Below are positions 19,901 through 29,191 of a DNA stretch of 64,000 nucleotides, in pieces (the stretch's first letter is position 1; each line of letters begins with the position of its first letter). The translations under genes and the position numbers were made by a program. Origin of the DNA: Sipunculus nudus (taxonomy: Eukaryota; Annelida; Sipuncula; Golfingiida; Sipunculidae); assembly GCA_026874595.1 (NCBI GenBank), contig JAPPUL010000089.1, positions 709,001-773,000 on the forward strand, read 5' to 3'. Under the pieces are notes generated by a model that was given only the letters and a program-made list of their open reading frames with translations, was not told the origin of the DNA and ran no database searches.

Positions 19901-19978
19901 CATTTAAAGGCTTTGGACGATAGAGTTGAGCTTGAGGTTACAAATAAGCTTGAGGAATTAATAGGAAAATATGTGTAA
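16976..19978 (+). CDS. res: Type III restriction endonuclease (Res)
   Basis: A 1,000-residue ATP-dependent restriction subunit. Helicase motifs: Walker A METGTGKTYVYL (about 97), DEPQSVD (about 229), RYSATH (about 258), HSALKEGWDNPNVF (about 533) and QEIGRGLRICV (about 562). The C-terminal PD-(D/E)xK nuclease is visible as NPDWAVLLEV then FVVETKS (about 930-955). Length matches the family. It acts with the Mod encoded just upstream to cut unmethylated DNA between head-to-head sites. No breaks are seen. Confidence 0.94.
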   Translation: MQIQFDPNLDYQKQAIESIVGVFKGQEICQTNFTVASLQYTPQQVISGMENNLGIGNRLKLLDEDIHKNIRNIQLRNGLALSESFSSKDGIHLSVEMETGTGKTYVYLRSIFEMNRLYGFTKFIVVVPSIAIKEGVNKSLKMTVRHFKGLYDNISFDYFVYDSSRLSNVRNFATSPDIQIMVINIDAFRKSFTDPEKENRANIIHRFHDRMSGVRPIEYIQQTNPIVIVDEPQSVDTTRKSKEAIDSLNPLCTLRYSATHIDKHHMVYKLDSIDAYNKKLVKQIEVAGVEVKDGHNKAYIKLLSVNNKKSPITAKVEIDCIMKSGSIKRKAVVVSSGSDLVDTKYSGGRDIYDGYIIEDISCEKDKEYISFTSKPDILKLGQAIGEVDLDEYKRLQIKKTIEEHLDKEICLRPQGIKVLSLFFLDKVGNYRWYDEKGNPQKGKFALMFEEEYSRAIRKPKYSTLFEGADLDTMADGVHNGYFAIDKKKDATGNEMLKDTYGNTAADESAYNLIMQEKEKLLSFDSKLKFIFSHSALKEGWDNPNVFQICTLNETNSVIKKRQEIGRGLRICVNQAGERVHGFDVNTLTVMANESYEKFVKQLQQEIEDEEGIKFGVVEEHLFANIFVLKDESNEYLGVDASKKLWAHLKTARYIDTNGKVQDTLKVALKRDKLYLPEEFKAHEVKITALLKKVCGNLNIKNRDDKKKVSLNKAVFLSPEFKELWDRIKYKTTFRVDFDVEALVSKCAEEIKANLQVGKARFIYRKAKAAIDRGGVHTEQVQESVSVYDARSFGLPDLITYLQDETKLTRRTIVKIINDSGRLESFKDNPQKFIEEVTSIIKRQMRLFVVDGIKYHKIGDKHFYAQELFNDNELFGYLEKNMIKSKKSLFDHVVYDSDIELNFARDCEISDNIKLYAKLPGWFKIDTPLGSYNPDWAVLLEVDGKEKLFFVVETKSTLFTDALRPTEQGKIVCGKEHLKALDDRVELEVTNKLEELIGKYV

Positions 19979-19994
19979 TTAAGAGAGGTTGCTT

Positions 19995-22289
19995 ATGAGC
20001 ATTAAACGAATAAACAAAATTAGAAACCATCGTATTTTCAGAGAATTCGTTTGGCGAAAAGGCCTACCTGATTTCAATAAAAAGAATCTTTTTTATGGCT
20101 GGAATGGAACTGGTAAATCAATACTTTCCAATTTGTTCCGGTCAATCGAAAAGAAAACCAACATTTCCGAGGGGGAAATTGAATTTGTTATTTCTGGAGA
20201 TAAGGTTGACGGAGCAGCTTTAGCGACGACTCATAGACTTCCACAAGTCCGCGTTTTCAATAAAGACTTCATTGCCGAAAACGTGTTCACCAGCGATGAT
20301 TCTGTAACTCCTATTTTATTTTTAGGAAAAGAGAATATTAAGAAGCAAAAACAGGTCACAAATCTCAAAAGCGATATCGACCGTGCCGAGAAAGAAGAAC
20401 AGGAAAAAGAGCAAGCGAAGAAAGAATCAGAACAGGGCTTCGAGGAATTCAAGAGTGATTGTGCCAAGCGTATCAAAGAGGAGTTGAGGGGAGGACTCTC
20501 TCCAAACCCTTACAACAACTACAACAAGAGCAACTACCAAAAGACATGTGATGAACTGCTTAAGCTCCCTGAAGAAAAGCTAAAAGAAAAGATTCTGAGC
20601 GAATCAGAGTTCAAAGATCAGGAAAAGAAAAAAGAATCAACACAACTCGCTCGAATAGATGATCTCACCTTTAAATATCCTGATAGCAAGGAATTGTCTG
20701 TTCAAGTAGATGCTTTGCTCAAGAAAACAGTAGTGTCATCAGTAATTGAGACTCTAAAAAACGACCCGGAGCTTTCAAAATGGATGAAGAGGGGGCTTGA
20801 AATACATAAAAAAGATGATTCAAATGACTGCCCTTTTTGTAGCCAGCCCTTGCCCGATAGTCACATTCAGAAATTGGAAGCTCACTTCAACGACAAATAC
20901 AATGAATTTATTAACGAGATCAACTCCCTCTCTAAGAATATACAATTGAAAATTGATTCTATTGATTCTTTACAATCAAGCTCCCCCCACGTCCGAGAGT
21001 TCTATGAGCATTTACAAGATCAAGCCTCTACTCTGTGCCAAGAGCTGATAAACAAAATCAATAACCTCAAGGAATATTTAAAAAGCCTCCTTGAGGCCCT
21101 TAAAGACAAAGAGCAAAAACCATTTCAGATAATTAATAAGAATTTTAAGATCATCGATAACGAAAACATTATTCCCAAATTAAACGAGGTAATCAATAAA
21201 CACAACAAAAAGACCGATAACTTTAAAAGCACAATCAGTAAGGCGAGGATAGCAATCGAAGAACATATAGTGACAGAAAGCATGACAGAGTATAAAAAGA
21301 AAAAGCGTGAAGCCAATGAGCTTGATAAGGATATTAAATCCCTCAATAAAGAAGTCGATGAATTAAAAACTAAAGTTCGAGAGATTGAAAAGGACATCCA
21401 AGAGCACCGCAAACCTGCCGATGAATTGAATAACGATATTCGCAACTACCTAGGTAGGGATGAACTCACCTTCGAAATACATGGCTCCGGCTATCAGATT
21501 AAGCGCAATGGAACCCTAGCCAAAGATATAAGCGAGGGGGAAAAGACGGCAATCTCCTTCTTATACTTTCTAAAATCACTTAAAGATAAATCCTTTACCT
21601 TGTGCAAGGGTATTGTCGTTATAGACGACCCTGTATCCAGCTTGGATAGCAACTCACTATTTGCGGCTTTTGGGTATATGAAAGCCAGGACAAAAGATGC
21701 TGGTCAGCTTTTTATTTTCACGCATAGCTATCCATTTTTCCGCCAAGTTAAAAACTGGTTCAAGTATAAATCGAAAAGCAAGTACCATAAATCGAAAAGC
21801 AAGTATAATAAACCGAAAGAACAGAACTTTTACATGCTGAGGAGCAAAGAAAACGAAGGCGTTAGATCTTCCTTTATATCACGAATCGACAACTTGTTGT
21901 TTAAATACGAGTCAGAATATCATTATCTCTTCAGTCTAGTTTATAAAGCAGCTCAATCTGAAGAAAAGGATTTGGAGGCTAATTACCCTCTTCCTAATAT
22001 CGCACGAAGACTTCTGGAGGCGTTTCTCGCATTTCGCAAACCGTCTGAATCTGGAAACCTATGGGAACAGCTTAAGCTAATAAAACCATCTAATGAGGAA
22101 CAGAAAACGAGAATTATAAGGTTTCTCAATACCTATTCCCACGCTGAACATATTTTTGAGCCGGGACATGATCCATCAAATCTGAGCGAAACCAAACCGG
22201 TATTAGAGGATCTTCTTAACTTAATTAAAAGAGAGAACAAGAACCATTTTAACGAAATGGAAAATGTGGTGAAGGGGCCTGACAAGTGA
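19995..22289 (+). CDS. RloC-like AAA_13 ATPase with zinc hook and predicted anticodon-nuclease end
   Basis: A 764-residue Rad50/PrrC-like ATPase. Walker A is YGWNGTGKSILSNLF (about 35-48), a CPFC zinc-hook half lies in the coiled coil (about 278), and the signature and Walker B are DISEGEK and VVIDDPVSSLDSNS (about 542). The C-terminal region carries Arg671, Glu675 and His716. Their order and the Arg-Glu spacing of 4 resemble the Arg-Glu-His triad of PrrC/RloC tRNA anticodon nucleases, and RFLNTYSH also fits a HEPN-type RxxxxxxH. RloC responds to DNA damage by cleaving tRNA. ATG 19,995 has AGAGAGG at the right distance. SbcD overlaps its stop by 4 bases. Confidence 0.72.
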   Translation: MSIKRINKIRNHRIFREFVWRKGLPDFNKKNLFYGWNGTGKSILSNLFRSIEKKTNISEGEIEFVISGDKVDGAALATTHRLPQVRVFNKDFIAENVFTSDDSVTPILFLGKENIKKQKQVTNLKSDIDRAEKEEQEKEQAKKESEQGFEEFKSDCAKRIKEELRGGLSPNPYNNYNKSNYQKTCDELLKLPEEKLKEKILSESEFKDQEKKKESTQLARIDDLTFKYPDSKELSVQVDALLKKTVVSSVIETLKNDPELSKWMKRGLEIHKKDDSNDCPFCSQPLPDSHIQKLEAHFNDKYNEFINEINSLSKNIQLKIDSIDSLQSSSPHVREFYEHLQDQASTLCQELINKINNLKEYLKSLLEALKDKEQKPFQIINKNFKIIDNENIIPKLNEVINKHNKKTDNFKSTISKARIAIEEHIVTESMTEYKKKKREANELDKDIKSLNKEVDELKTKVREIEKDIQEHRKPADELNNDIRNYLGRDELTFEIHGSGYQIKRNGTLAKDISEGEKTAISFLYFLKSLKDKSFTLCKGIVVIDDPVSSLDSNSLFAAFGYMKARTKDAGQLFIFTHSYPFFRQVKNWFKYKSKSKYHKSKSKYNKPKEQNFYMLRSKENEGVRSSFISRIDNLLFKYESEYHYLFSLVYKAAQSEEKDLEANYPLPNIARRLLEAFLAFRKPSESGNLWEQLKLIKPSNEEQKTRIIRFLNTYSHAEHIFEPGHDPSNLSETKPVLEDLLNLIKRENKNHFNEMENVVKGPDK

Positions 22290-23524
22290 AAATCCTACAT
22301 ACATCAGACTGGCATTTAGGGCGTTCCCTTTATGGGCGTAAACGCTATGAGGAGTTTTCGGAGTTTTTGAATTGGCTTTCAAAGACCATTGAAAACGAAA
22401 AGATAGATGCCTTGCTTGTTGCTGGCGATGTTTTTGATACGAGCACGCCAAGCAACCGGGCACAAGAGCTCTACTATCGATTTCTCTGTCGCGTTGGTGC
22501 ATCCTGCTGTCGTCATGTTGTCGTCATTGCCGGAAACCACGATTCCCCATCGTTCCTGAATGCCCCTAAGGAACTTCTTCGGGCACTGAATGTTTATGTG
22601 GTTGGGTCTATAACAGACTCTTTAGATGATGAGGTGATTGTGCTTTATAGTAATGACAAGCCTGAGGCCATTGTTTGCGCAGTGCCATATTTACGAGATA
22701 AGGATATCCGAAAAGACGTTCCGGGAGAAACGATCGACGATAAAAATGTCAAGCTCGTGGAAGGGCTGAAAAACCATTACAAAGATGTTTGTGCTATTGC
22801 TAAACAAAAACAAATCGAATTCAAAAGCGCCGGGTATGATGAGCTTCCTATCGTTGCAATGGGACACCTTTTTACTTCTGGAGGGAAGACGGTTGACGGT
22901 GATGGGGTACGGGAACTTTATGTTGGCTCACTTGCACATGTTGCCGAAGAGTCTTTCCCTTCAGAAATCGACTATCTGGCCCTCGGGCATCTGCATGTTC
23001 ATCAGATGGTCGGCAATGCTGAGCATATACGCTACTGTGGTTCACCGATCCCGATGGGTTATGGCGAAACGGCGCAAGAGAAGAAAGTCGTGCTAATTGA
23101 GTTCAACAACACTACACCAAATATACAAGAACTCGGGGTACCGTGTTTTCAACAACTCCTCCGTATTGTAGGATCTCTGGATGACATATATACAAAGCTT
23201 AAAGAGCTTAAAACTCAAAAAAGCTCCGCATGGCTTGAGATTGAATATACCGGTAGTGACATAATTGTGAACCTAAGCCAGATGCTAGATGAAACAGTGG
23301 CTGATTCTAACATAGAAATCCTACGAATTAAAAGCCGGCGTGTTATGGAACGACTATTTAAAACGGCTGAAGAAGATGAAGCCCTTGAGGAACTCGATGC
23401 TAGAGAGGTTTTTACCCGCTGTTTGGATGCCTTTGAGGTGGCAGATGAACAAAGAGAGGGGCTAACGCTCTCCTACAACGAAATAATTAAATCTCTCCAT
23501 GAAGAAGATCTAAACGCACAATAA
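22286..23524 (+). CDS. sbcD: SbcD-type exonuclease subunit (Mre11 family)
   Basis: A 412-residue calcineurin-like phosphoesterase that, with SbcC, cleaves hairpins and DNA ends. Metal-binding motifs are present: HTSDWHLGR (about 4), AGDVFDTS, AGNHDSPSF, MGHLF and LGHLHVHQ. The start codon is GTG at 22,286, overlapping the stop of the RloC-like gene (GTGA), a sign of translational coupling. SbcC follows after 11 bases. The location inside an RM operon, rather than beside a replication gene, suggests a defence copy. Confidence 0.95.
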   Translation: MKILHTSDWHLGRSLYGRKRYEEFSEFLNWLSKTIENEKIDALLVAGDVFDTSTPSNRAQELYYRFLCRVGASCCRHVVVIAGNHDSPSFLNAPKELLRALNVYVVGSITDSLDDEVIVLYSNDKPEAIVCAVPYLRDKDIRKDVPGETIDDKNVKLVEGLKNHYKDVCAIAKQKQIEFKSAGYDELPIVAMGHLFTSGGKTVDGDGVRELYVGSLAHVAEESFPSEIDYLALGHLHVHQMVGNAEHIRYCGSPIPMGYGETAQEKKVVLIEFNNTTPNIQELGVPCFQQLLRIVGSLDDIYTKLKELKTQKSSAWLEIEYTGSDIIVNLSQMLDETVADSNIEILRIKSRRVMERLFKTAEEDEALEELDAREVFTRCLDAFEVADEQREGLTLSYNEIIKSLHEEDLNAQ

Positions 23525-23535
23525 AAAGGACGATT

Positions 23536-26500
23536 ATGAAGATACTTGAACTGCGATTTAAGAACCTAAACTCCCTTTATGGCGAGTGGGTCATAGACTT
23601 AACCTATCCTGAATATATCTCTAACAGAATCTTTGCGCTGACTGGCCCGACAGGCGCGGGCAAATCGACGATTCTTGATGCTATTTGTCTTGCCTTGTAT
23701 GGAGCAACACCCCGCCTTGGAAGAATAACCAAGAGAGCAAACGATATAATGTCCCTCCAGGCTGGTGAGTGCTATGCCGAGATATTGTTTGAATCTCAGG
23801 CTGGACGGTTTCGGTGTCATTGGGAACAGCGTCGTGCTAGAAAAGAGCCTGGCGCTGATCTGCAGGATCAAGAACATCAGATTGCAGATGCTAAGAGCGG
23901 AAAGATAATTGAGACTAAAAAGAGCCTTGTCAGGGCAGCCATAGAAGAAAGAACCGGGATGGATTTTGACCGCTTCAGGCGTTCCATCCTGCTGGCTCAG
24001 GGCGACTTCGACAGCTTCCTGAAAGCTGACATTGAGCAGAAGTCAAAAATACTTGAGCAGATTACCGGTACCGAGATTTATTCTGAGATATCTTCTCGTG
24101 TTCACGAGCGCCAGCGTGATGAGCGGGAAAAGCTTAAGCTGCTGCATGCCAAAACTTCAAGTATTGTGACTCTGGAGCCGGAGCAGGAAAAAGAGATTCA
24201 GCAGGATCTGGATGCAAAACAAAAGCAGGAGATTGAGCTTGTTAGTAAATCAACTGAAACTCGAAGAGTCATCACATGGCTAAACCTTAAAGAGGGGATA
24301 GAAAAAGAAATCCTAAATCTTAAAGATAAGGAAGCAAAACTTCAAATGGATACCCAAGCTTTTAAACAGGAACGAATCAAACTTGAAAAAGCTCTCACTG
24401 CGGCATCATTGGATGGGACATACGCCACACTCATGACCCTCCGTGAACAACAGACTAACGACCTGACTGCATTGAAAACGAAAGAAGATGTACTCCCTGA
24501 GTTGGAAACCTCAACAAATAAACAAACCCTATCACTCAAAGCAGCTGAGCATCTCACTCTGAAAGCTAAAGAGGCTTTGAAAGAAAAGATCCCTTTGATC
24601 CACAAAATCCGTTTGCTTGATCAAAAGATCAAAGAACAGGCTAAGTCTTTGAAAGAAGCCTCCAAGACCTACACTAATGAAGTTCAAAAGATAGAGACAG
24701 AGAAAAAGACTCGGGAGAACGAACAGAAAAAGCGTATCGAAGCTGAAAAATCACTAGAAACTATAAAGCAATACCTAAAAGAGCATGCACAAGATGAATC
24801 CTTACAAAGTGGGCTAACCAGCATTGAAGAACAGTTTGACAACCTAAGCTTCATACAGAAAGAGATCGCTCATAAAGAAACCGAACTCCAAATTGCCTAT
24901 ACTAAGATGGAAGAAGCTTCAAAGTCGTTGGAAACAGCTACAAAGCGCTCCAGCATCCACAAACAAGAACTTAATAACGCCTCAAAAAGCTTTCAGGAGG
25001 CCAAAGATACCTTGAAACAATTTCTTGATGGCAAATCGCTTAAAGAATATCGTACTGAGAAGGAAACTCTCCTCCGTAAAATAGCATATATCAGGATCAA
25101 GGAGCTTGAAGAGCATAGGGCCAAGCTGGAAGATGGCAAACCATGTCCACTTTGCGGTTCAACCAAGCATCCTTATACCGAAGGGCATGTGTGGCTTCCT
25201 GATGAAATCGAACTGAAAATAAAATCGCTTACCAAACTCATCTCTAAGGCAGAAGAGAAGGAAGCCTCTATCCAAAAACTTCAACAATCCGAAATCACTG
25301 CCCTCAAAAATCTGAATGAAAGCCAGGAGGTAAAAACCAATCTTGGTAACGATAAAAAGATCGCTGAGAAAACCCTCTCCGAATTGAATAAGAGTCTCAG
25401 TAAACTTAAGACAGACTTTGAAGAACTTAAGCTGACTCTATCAGGCAAACTTAAGCCACTTGGTATCACCGAAATACCAGAATCGGAAGTATCTTTACTA
25501 CTGGACTTACTCAAATTACGGCTTAAGACATGGCTGGATAAGGTGGAACAAAAGAGTGGAATCGAAAAACAAATTACAACTATCAATAGTGAGATCAAAC
25601 GTCTAGACTCTGTTATTGAAACTCAAGACAAAGTTTTGACTGAAAAGCATGACAATCAGGAACAGTTGAAAAAGGAAAATGACGCCGGAATAGACGAACG
25701 TAAGAACCTGTATGGCGACAAAAAACCTGACGATGAAGAAGACTATCTTAATAAAGCGATTGAGGGTGCCGAGGAAGAAGAAAAGAAAACCCGAAACCTA
25801 AACGCTAAGCTGCAACAAGAATTAACAGCAGCAAAAACTAATGTTAAATCCTTGAAAGAGCGTTGCAAGCAAAGAAAAGCAAAACTCAAAAAAGCAGAAA
25901 CAGTCTTTTCAGAGGCACTGCCTCCGGCAGGATTTACAAATGAAAGACAGTTCCTTGAAGCCAGACTGACAAACCAGGAAATCGAAGACTTATCTTCTAA
26001 AGCAAAAGCTCTTGATAATGCTCAAACCGAACTTAAGGCCAGACTCAAAGACCGGGAGAGACGTTTGGCTACTGAGCACGCTAAGAAAGTCAGCAATAAA
26101 ACTCTTAAAGAGCTTAAATGGGAGTTTGAGGAATATGAAGAATCTCTACACCAGTTGCGCAATGCTATTGCCACCCTCAAGCACAAACTCAGCGAAAACA
26201 CTATAGTCAAAGAGCGAATCAAAGAAAAGAAGTGTAATATCGAAGCACAGGAGGAAGAGTGTCATCGTTGGGAGCAACTACATAAGCTTATCGGTTCAGC
26301 TGACGGGAAAAAGTACCGCAACTTTGCTCAGGGCCTAACTTTTGCATTGCTGGTTTCCCATGCAAACCGACAGCTTTCAAAAATGACCGACCGATACCTG
26401 CTCCTCTGCGATGAGAAACATCCTCTAGAGCTAAATGTCATTGATAATTATCAAGCCGCTGAAATTAGGACAACCAAAAATCTCTCCGGCGGTGAAAGCT

Positions 26501-26790
26501 TTATTGTTAGCCTGGCATTGGCATTAGGGCTTTCCCAAATGGCCAGTCGGAAAGTCCGCGTGGACTCCTTATTTCTTGATGAGGGATTTAGCACCTTGGA
26601 TGAAGAAGCACTAGAAACTGCGCTGGAAACATTGTCTGGACTTCAGCAAGACGGCAAATTGATCGGAATAATATCCCACGTATCTGAACTGAAGGAAAGA
26701 ATCAGCACACAGATAAACATAACACCGCTCTCAGGTGGCCACAGTTCGCTATCTGGCCCGGGATGTAGAAAGGTTTTGAAAAGTAAATAA
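23536..26790 (+). CDS. sbcC: SbcC-type exonuclease ATPase (Rad50 family)
   Basis: A 1,084-residue SMC-like ATPase. Walker A is GPTGAGKSTILDAI (about 36), long heptad coiled coils flank a zinc hook CPLCGSTKHPY (about 537), the ABC signature is LSGGESFIVSLALALG (about 983) and Walker B is LFLDEGFSTLD (about 1,011). All are intact. It is the last gene of the segment-2 operon; no terminator hairpin is obvious just after it. Confidence 0.95.
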   Translation: MKILELRFKNLNSLYGEWVIDLTYPEYISNRIFALTGPTGAGKSTILDAICLALYGATPRLGRITKRANDIMSLQAGECYAEILFESQAGRFRCHWEQRRARKEPGADLQDQEHQIADAKSGKIIETKKSLVRAAIEERTGMDFDRFRRSILLAQGDFDSFLKADIEQKSKILEQITGTEIYSEISSRVHERQRDEREKLKLLHAKTSSIVTLEPEQEKEIQQDLDAKQKQEIELVSKSTETRRVITWLNLKEGIEKEILNLKDKEAKLQMDTQAFKQERIKLEKALTAASLDGTYATLMTLREQQTNDLTALKTKEDVLPELETSTNKQTLSLKAAEHLTLKAKEALKEKIPLIHKIRLLDQKIKEQAKSLKEASKTYTNEVQKIETEKKTRENEQKKRIEAEKSLETIKQYLKEHAQDESLQSGLTSIEEQFDNLSFIQKEIAHKETELQIAYTKMEEASKSLETATKRSSIHKQELNNASKSFQEAKDTLKQFLDGKSLKEYRTEKETLLRKIAYIRIKELEEHRAKLEDGKPCPLCGSTKHPYTEGHVWLPDEIELKIKSLTKLISKAEEKEASIQKLQQSEITALKNLNESQEVKTNLGNDKKIAEKTLSELNKSLSKLKTDFEELKLTLSGKLKPLGITEIPESEVSLLLDLLKLRLKTWLDKVEQKSGIEKQITTINSEIKRLDSVIETQDKVLTEKHDNQEQLKKENDAGIDERKNLYGDKKPDDEEDYLNKAIEGAEEEEKKTRNLNAKLQQELTAAKTNVKSLKERCKQRKAKLKKAETVFSEALPPAGFTNERQFLEARLTNQEIEDLSSKAKALDNAQTELKARLKDRERRLATEHAKKVSNKTLKELKWEFEEYEESLHQLRNAIATLKHKLSENTIVKERIKEKKCNIEAQEEECHRWEQLHKLIGSADGKKYRNFAQGLTFALLVSHANRQLSKMTDRYLLLCDEKHPLELNVIDNYQAAEIRTTKNLSGGESFIVSLALALGLSQMASRKVRVDSLFLDEGFSTLDEEALETALETLSGLQQDGKLIGIISHVSELKERISTQINITPLSGGHSSLSGPGCRKVLKSK

Positions 26791-27680
26791 GAAAGAATGA
26801 CGTTGACTGTAGAAAAAAAGAGTGTAGAAAAAAAGATAGCTGACAAAAGCAAGATTCAAATTGATAAGAGAATAGCATGCCCGACCTCTCTACAAGGTGA
26901 AAAGCGAATACGAAACCACAACTTTATGATAGCTTATTTCTTGTGCTGACTGACGGTAGTGTTCAGGTGGCAATCTAGCTAAATACTATTGTCCCGATGC
27001 TCATGATATCAAGACTCAAGATTAGGACAAGGCTCTTACAAAAACCAACAAGCTGCTTTAGAAAAGAAGTTGATTGAATCTGGCTGTATCGAAATGCCTA
27101 ACCTTTCCAAAGTACAAAACAGTATGAATAGATAATGTCCCTACTCTATATTCCATATAATAAAGTAAGCACTTTGGCGAGTAGATGAATACAGAATGAC
27201 AAAGCTCTACCGGCATTATTTATGATTTGATAGTTTTAGGTAAGCAGAAGTCCATCAACAATCGATGGAACAGATATTTAACAAGGTATGCTAGTTATCC
27301 GCTCTCCTCTGTTACGAACACAATCGAGAAGTAATGATATCTAGATAGAGCATTACTGATGGAAATGTTAGAATGCAAAGATGTCGCATTTTTCAGAAAA
27401 GTAACCAAAGACTACTATTGTGTCACTGCAGAATAGGCCTCTTACGGAGCGACAAAGATACAATGAATCTTGATATCCATACAACAATAGAGGACAGCCA
27501 GAACAAGCTCCATCTCAAGCGGCTAGATAGAGGACAAGATAATCAGTCTGTCATCCATGACGAACTTTACAAAACATGTTCTATAAATGTTCTCGGTTAC
27601 AAAAAGATGACAACTCTTCTACATATTAGAATTTCTAAAAGACCAAATGTAAGACTAATATTTCTTGAATAATCTAAAAT
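26791..27680. other. Gene-poor region with decayed coding remnants
   Basis: About 890 bases between SbcC and the right att copy. Short stretches read like broken genes: a plus-strand frame near 27,025-27,135 ending GCIEMPNLSKVQNSMNR then stop, and another near 27,450-27,670. Neither matches a family I recognise. This is where an integrase gene would be expected for this element, but no tyrosine or serine recombinase motif is visible. Confidence 0.55.
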
Positions 27681-27750
27681 GCAAACTAAGCATGTAGAGA
27701 CTTATTTATCATCTTGTAGGACGGAGGTTCGAATCCCCCTGCCTCCACCA
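27681..27750 (+). repeat. Attachment site: 70-bp copy of the ssrA 3' end
   Basis: Matches 9,252-9,321 at 67 of 70 positions, including T-arm and CCA end. It is the displaced target copy that bounds segment 2 on the right and segment 3 on the left. It has no 5' tRNA-like half, so it is not a second tmRNA gene. Confidence 0.9.
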
Positions 27751-27755
27751 TTTTG

Positions 27756-27810
27756 AAAAAGACAACCCGTCTCTCCAGAGTGATTCTCTGGGGTGACGGG
27801 TTGTCTTTTT
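27756..27810. terminator. Strong bidirectional hairpin at the segment-3 left end
   Basis: A perfect 16-bp stem (AAAAAGACAACCCGTC with GACGGGTTGTCTTTTT) encloses an inner 6-bp stem CCAGAG/CTCTGG. A-run and T-run ends make it a likely intrinsic terminator in both directions. A decayed homologue lies at 10,614-10,675. Confidence 0.85.
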
Positions 27811-28117
27811 CCCCTTGTATTCAAAGGGTTTCGGACGTTTTGACATCTTTCCGGAACCTCTCTCCAGCCACCAAATTCTCTCCATTCTCCCGACGTTCAT
27901 TCTCTGTTTTGGGCGGTATTCTCTGTTTTCTTCGGACAGGGTCCGACACGCGTCCGGTTGCAGATATCCTTTCAGATTAAGCATTTAGCCGAATGACGGT
28001 ATTTTGCAGTTGTGTTAAGACCTCAAATGGTCGGGTCAAACCACCCGCTTTCACAAACCAAAAGTCTCTCGCAGGTTGCGGGAAGTGATATTTATTCAAA
28101 TTTCCAGTGCCCCGGAA
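27811..28117. other. Non-coding left end of segment 3
   Basis: About 300 bases with no supported gene. A stretch near 27,890-27,930 (CGTTCATTCTCTGTTTTGGG) resembles 52,363-52,385 at the right end, so the element may carry related terminal sequences. Confidence 0.4.
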
Positions 28118-29191
28118 TCAATAATCATCAGCTCCTTCAGGCTTGATTGTGAATAGACAGCGGTAGCAGCCTTCTTCCTTCAGGTATTCAATCGGGTCGT
28201 CTGTCAGCCGGAAAAACTCACGCAGCTTTTTTGACAGGCGCGGTTTCTGATCCTTGACCTTGAAGGATGCATGCTGGCTCTGCCAATCAATCTGACCGCG
28301 AGAATCAGCAAAGGCTCTGAAGAGTTCCCAAGGGATGGTCGGGTTCCCGTTTCTGGTATTGGCCATTCCCATCTGGGTGTAATTGTACTGGCCGTGCGAT
28401 TTTGTTGTGCGGATGGAAACAGTATGGCCGTCAATAAATTTGATGGTGATGCCGCTCCAGTTGATACCGGCAGGCGTGTCGAAATGGACCATCCCACCGG
28501 AATCCGGCTCTGGTACATCTGCCTGAAAGGTTGCAAATACATCGGTCGCTGACCTAAGAGCTTTCAGGCTGCCATTGGATTGAATAGAAAATTCCTCGCT
28601 CAGCACGATACATATTGAACCACACCGGCCCAGCAGATCCTCGACCCGGGGTGTCAGTTGCCTGCGGGTTGGAATAATCAGCGCATAATGGTCCTGACCA
28701 AGCAGGCTGATACTCCTGACGCTTTCGATGAGTTCGTCCGGGTCATTCTTGAAGGTCAGATAAACCGGGAAATTGAAACCGGCGGTCGGCGTGTAATCAC
28801 CCAGACGGCAAACTCCGGGGATGCCGTCGAGGGCATTTTCATTTCGAGTAACTCCCAGCCCGGTACAGATGCTTTTGTGGAATGCCGACCGGTTCAATGT
28901 ATAGACCAGCACATCCCTCTTGCTGAGATTATAAGGCTTCTCTTCCTGCTCAGGGCACACCGCAGCAATATCATCGGCGGCATGCTCGATAACTTTTCGT
29001 GGGCAACCCAGTCCACATTCCGTCCGGCAATTGACAGCAGATGCACGCTGATCGGTCAGCTGCAGGAACTTCCTTTCAAATCCATTGAAGGAATCCCAGC
29101 TGCCAAACGCATCCTGCCATTCACACCACGGGGCATTCTGCTTCGGGTGCTCTTCCAAAAATTGCCACAGCCGGGTTTCACTCACCGTCAT
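28118..29191 (-). CDS. Unrecognised protein of the lexA-linked island module
   Basis: I do not recognise a family. The protein (about 357 residues) has no membrane segment. Its N-terminus contains several cysteines (NCRTECGLGCP and AAVCPEQ) and the middle is alpha/beta. The C-terminus (IPWELFRAFADSRGQIDW, then a basic KPRLSKKLREFFRL) looks like a winged-helix or DNA-binding tail. ATG 29,191 directly abuts GGAGG; GTG 29,185 has better spacing. The start overlaps the upstream gene by a few codons, so the two are coupled. The composition is GC-rich. Confidence 0.65.
   Translation of the reverse strand: MTVSETRLWQFLEEHPKQNAPWCEWQDAFGSWDSFNGFERKFLQLTDQRASAVNCRTECGLGCPRKVIEHAADDIAAVCPEQEEKPYNLSKRDVLVYTLNRSAFHKSICTGLGVTRNENALDGIPGVCRLGDYTPTAGFNFPVYLTFKNDPDELIESVRSISLLGQDHYALIIPTRRQLTPRVEDLLGRCGSICIVLSEEFSIQSNGSLKALRSATDVFATFQADVPEPDSGGMVHFDTPAGINWSGITIKFIDGHTVSIRTTKSHGQYNYTQMGMANTRNGNPTIPWELFRAFADSRGQIDWQSQHASFKVKDQKPRLSKKLREFFRLTDDPIEYLKEEGCYRCLFTIKPEGADDY

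Noticed and set aside
22286-26790. Housekeeping sbcCD of the host
   Set aside because: The genes are coupled to the RloC-like gene, lie inside the att-bounded segment and have foreign base composition, so a cargo copy is more likely.
27373-27672. Plus-strand 99-codon ORF
   Set aside because: No family pattern, no ribosome-binding site, and flanking frames are broken; treated as part of a decayed region.
27681-27750. Second tmRNA or tRNA gene
   Set aside because: Only the 3' 70 bases are present, with no matching 5' half; it is an attachment-site copy.
27709-27984. Minus-strand 91-codon ORF ending GDSNLRPTR
   Set aside because: The end is the antisense reading of the tmRNA 3' end and T-arm, a well-known false ORF, and the rest reads through the hairpin.
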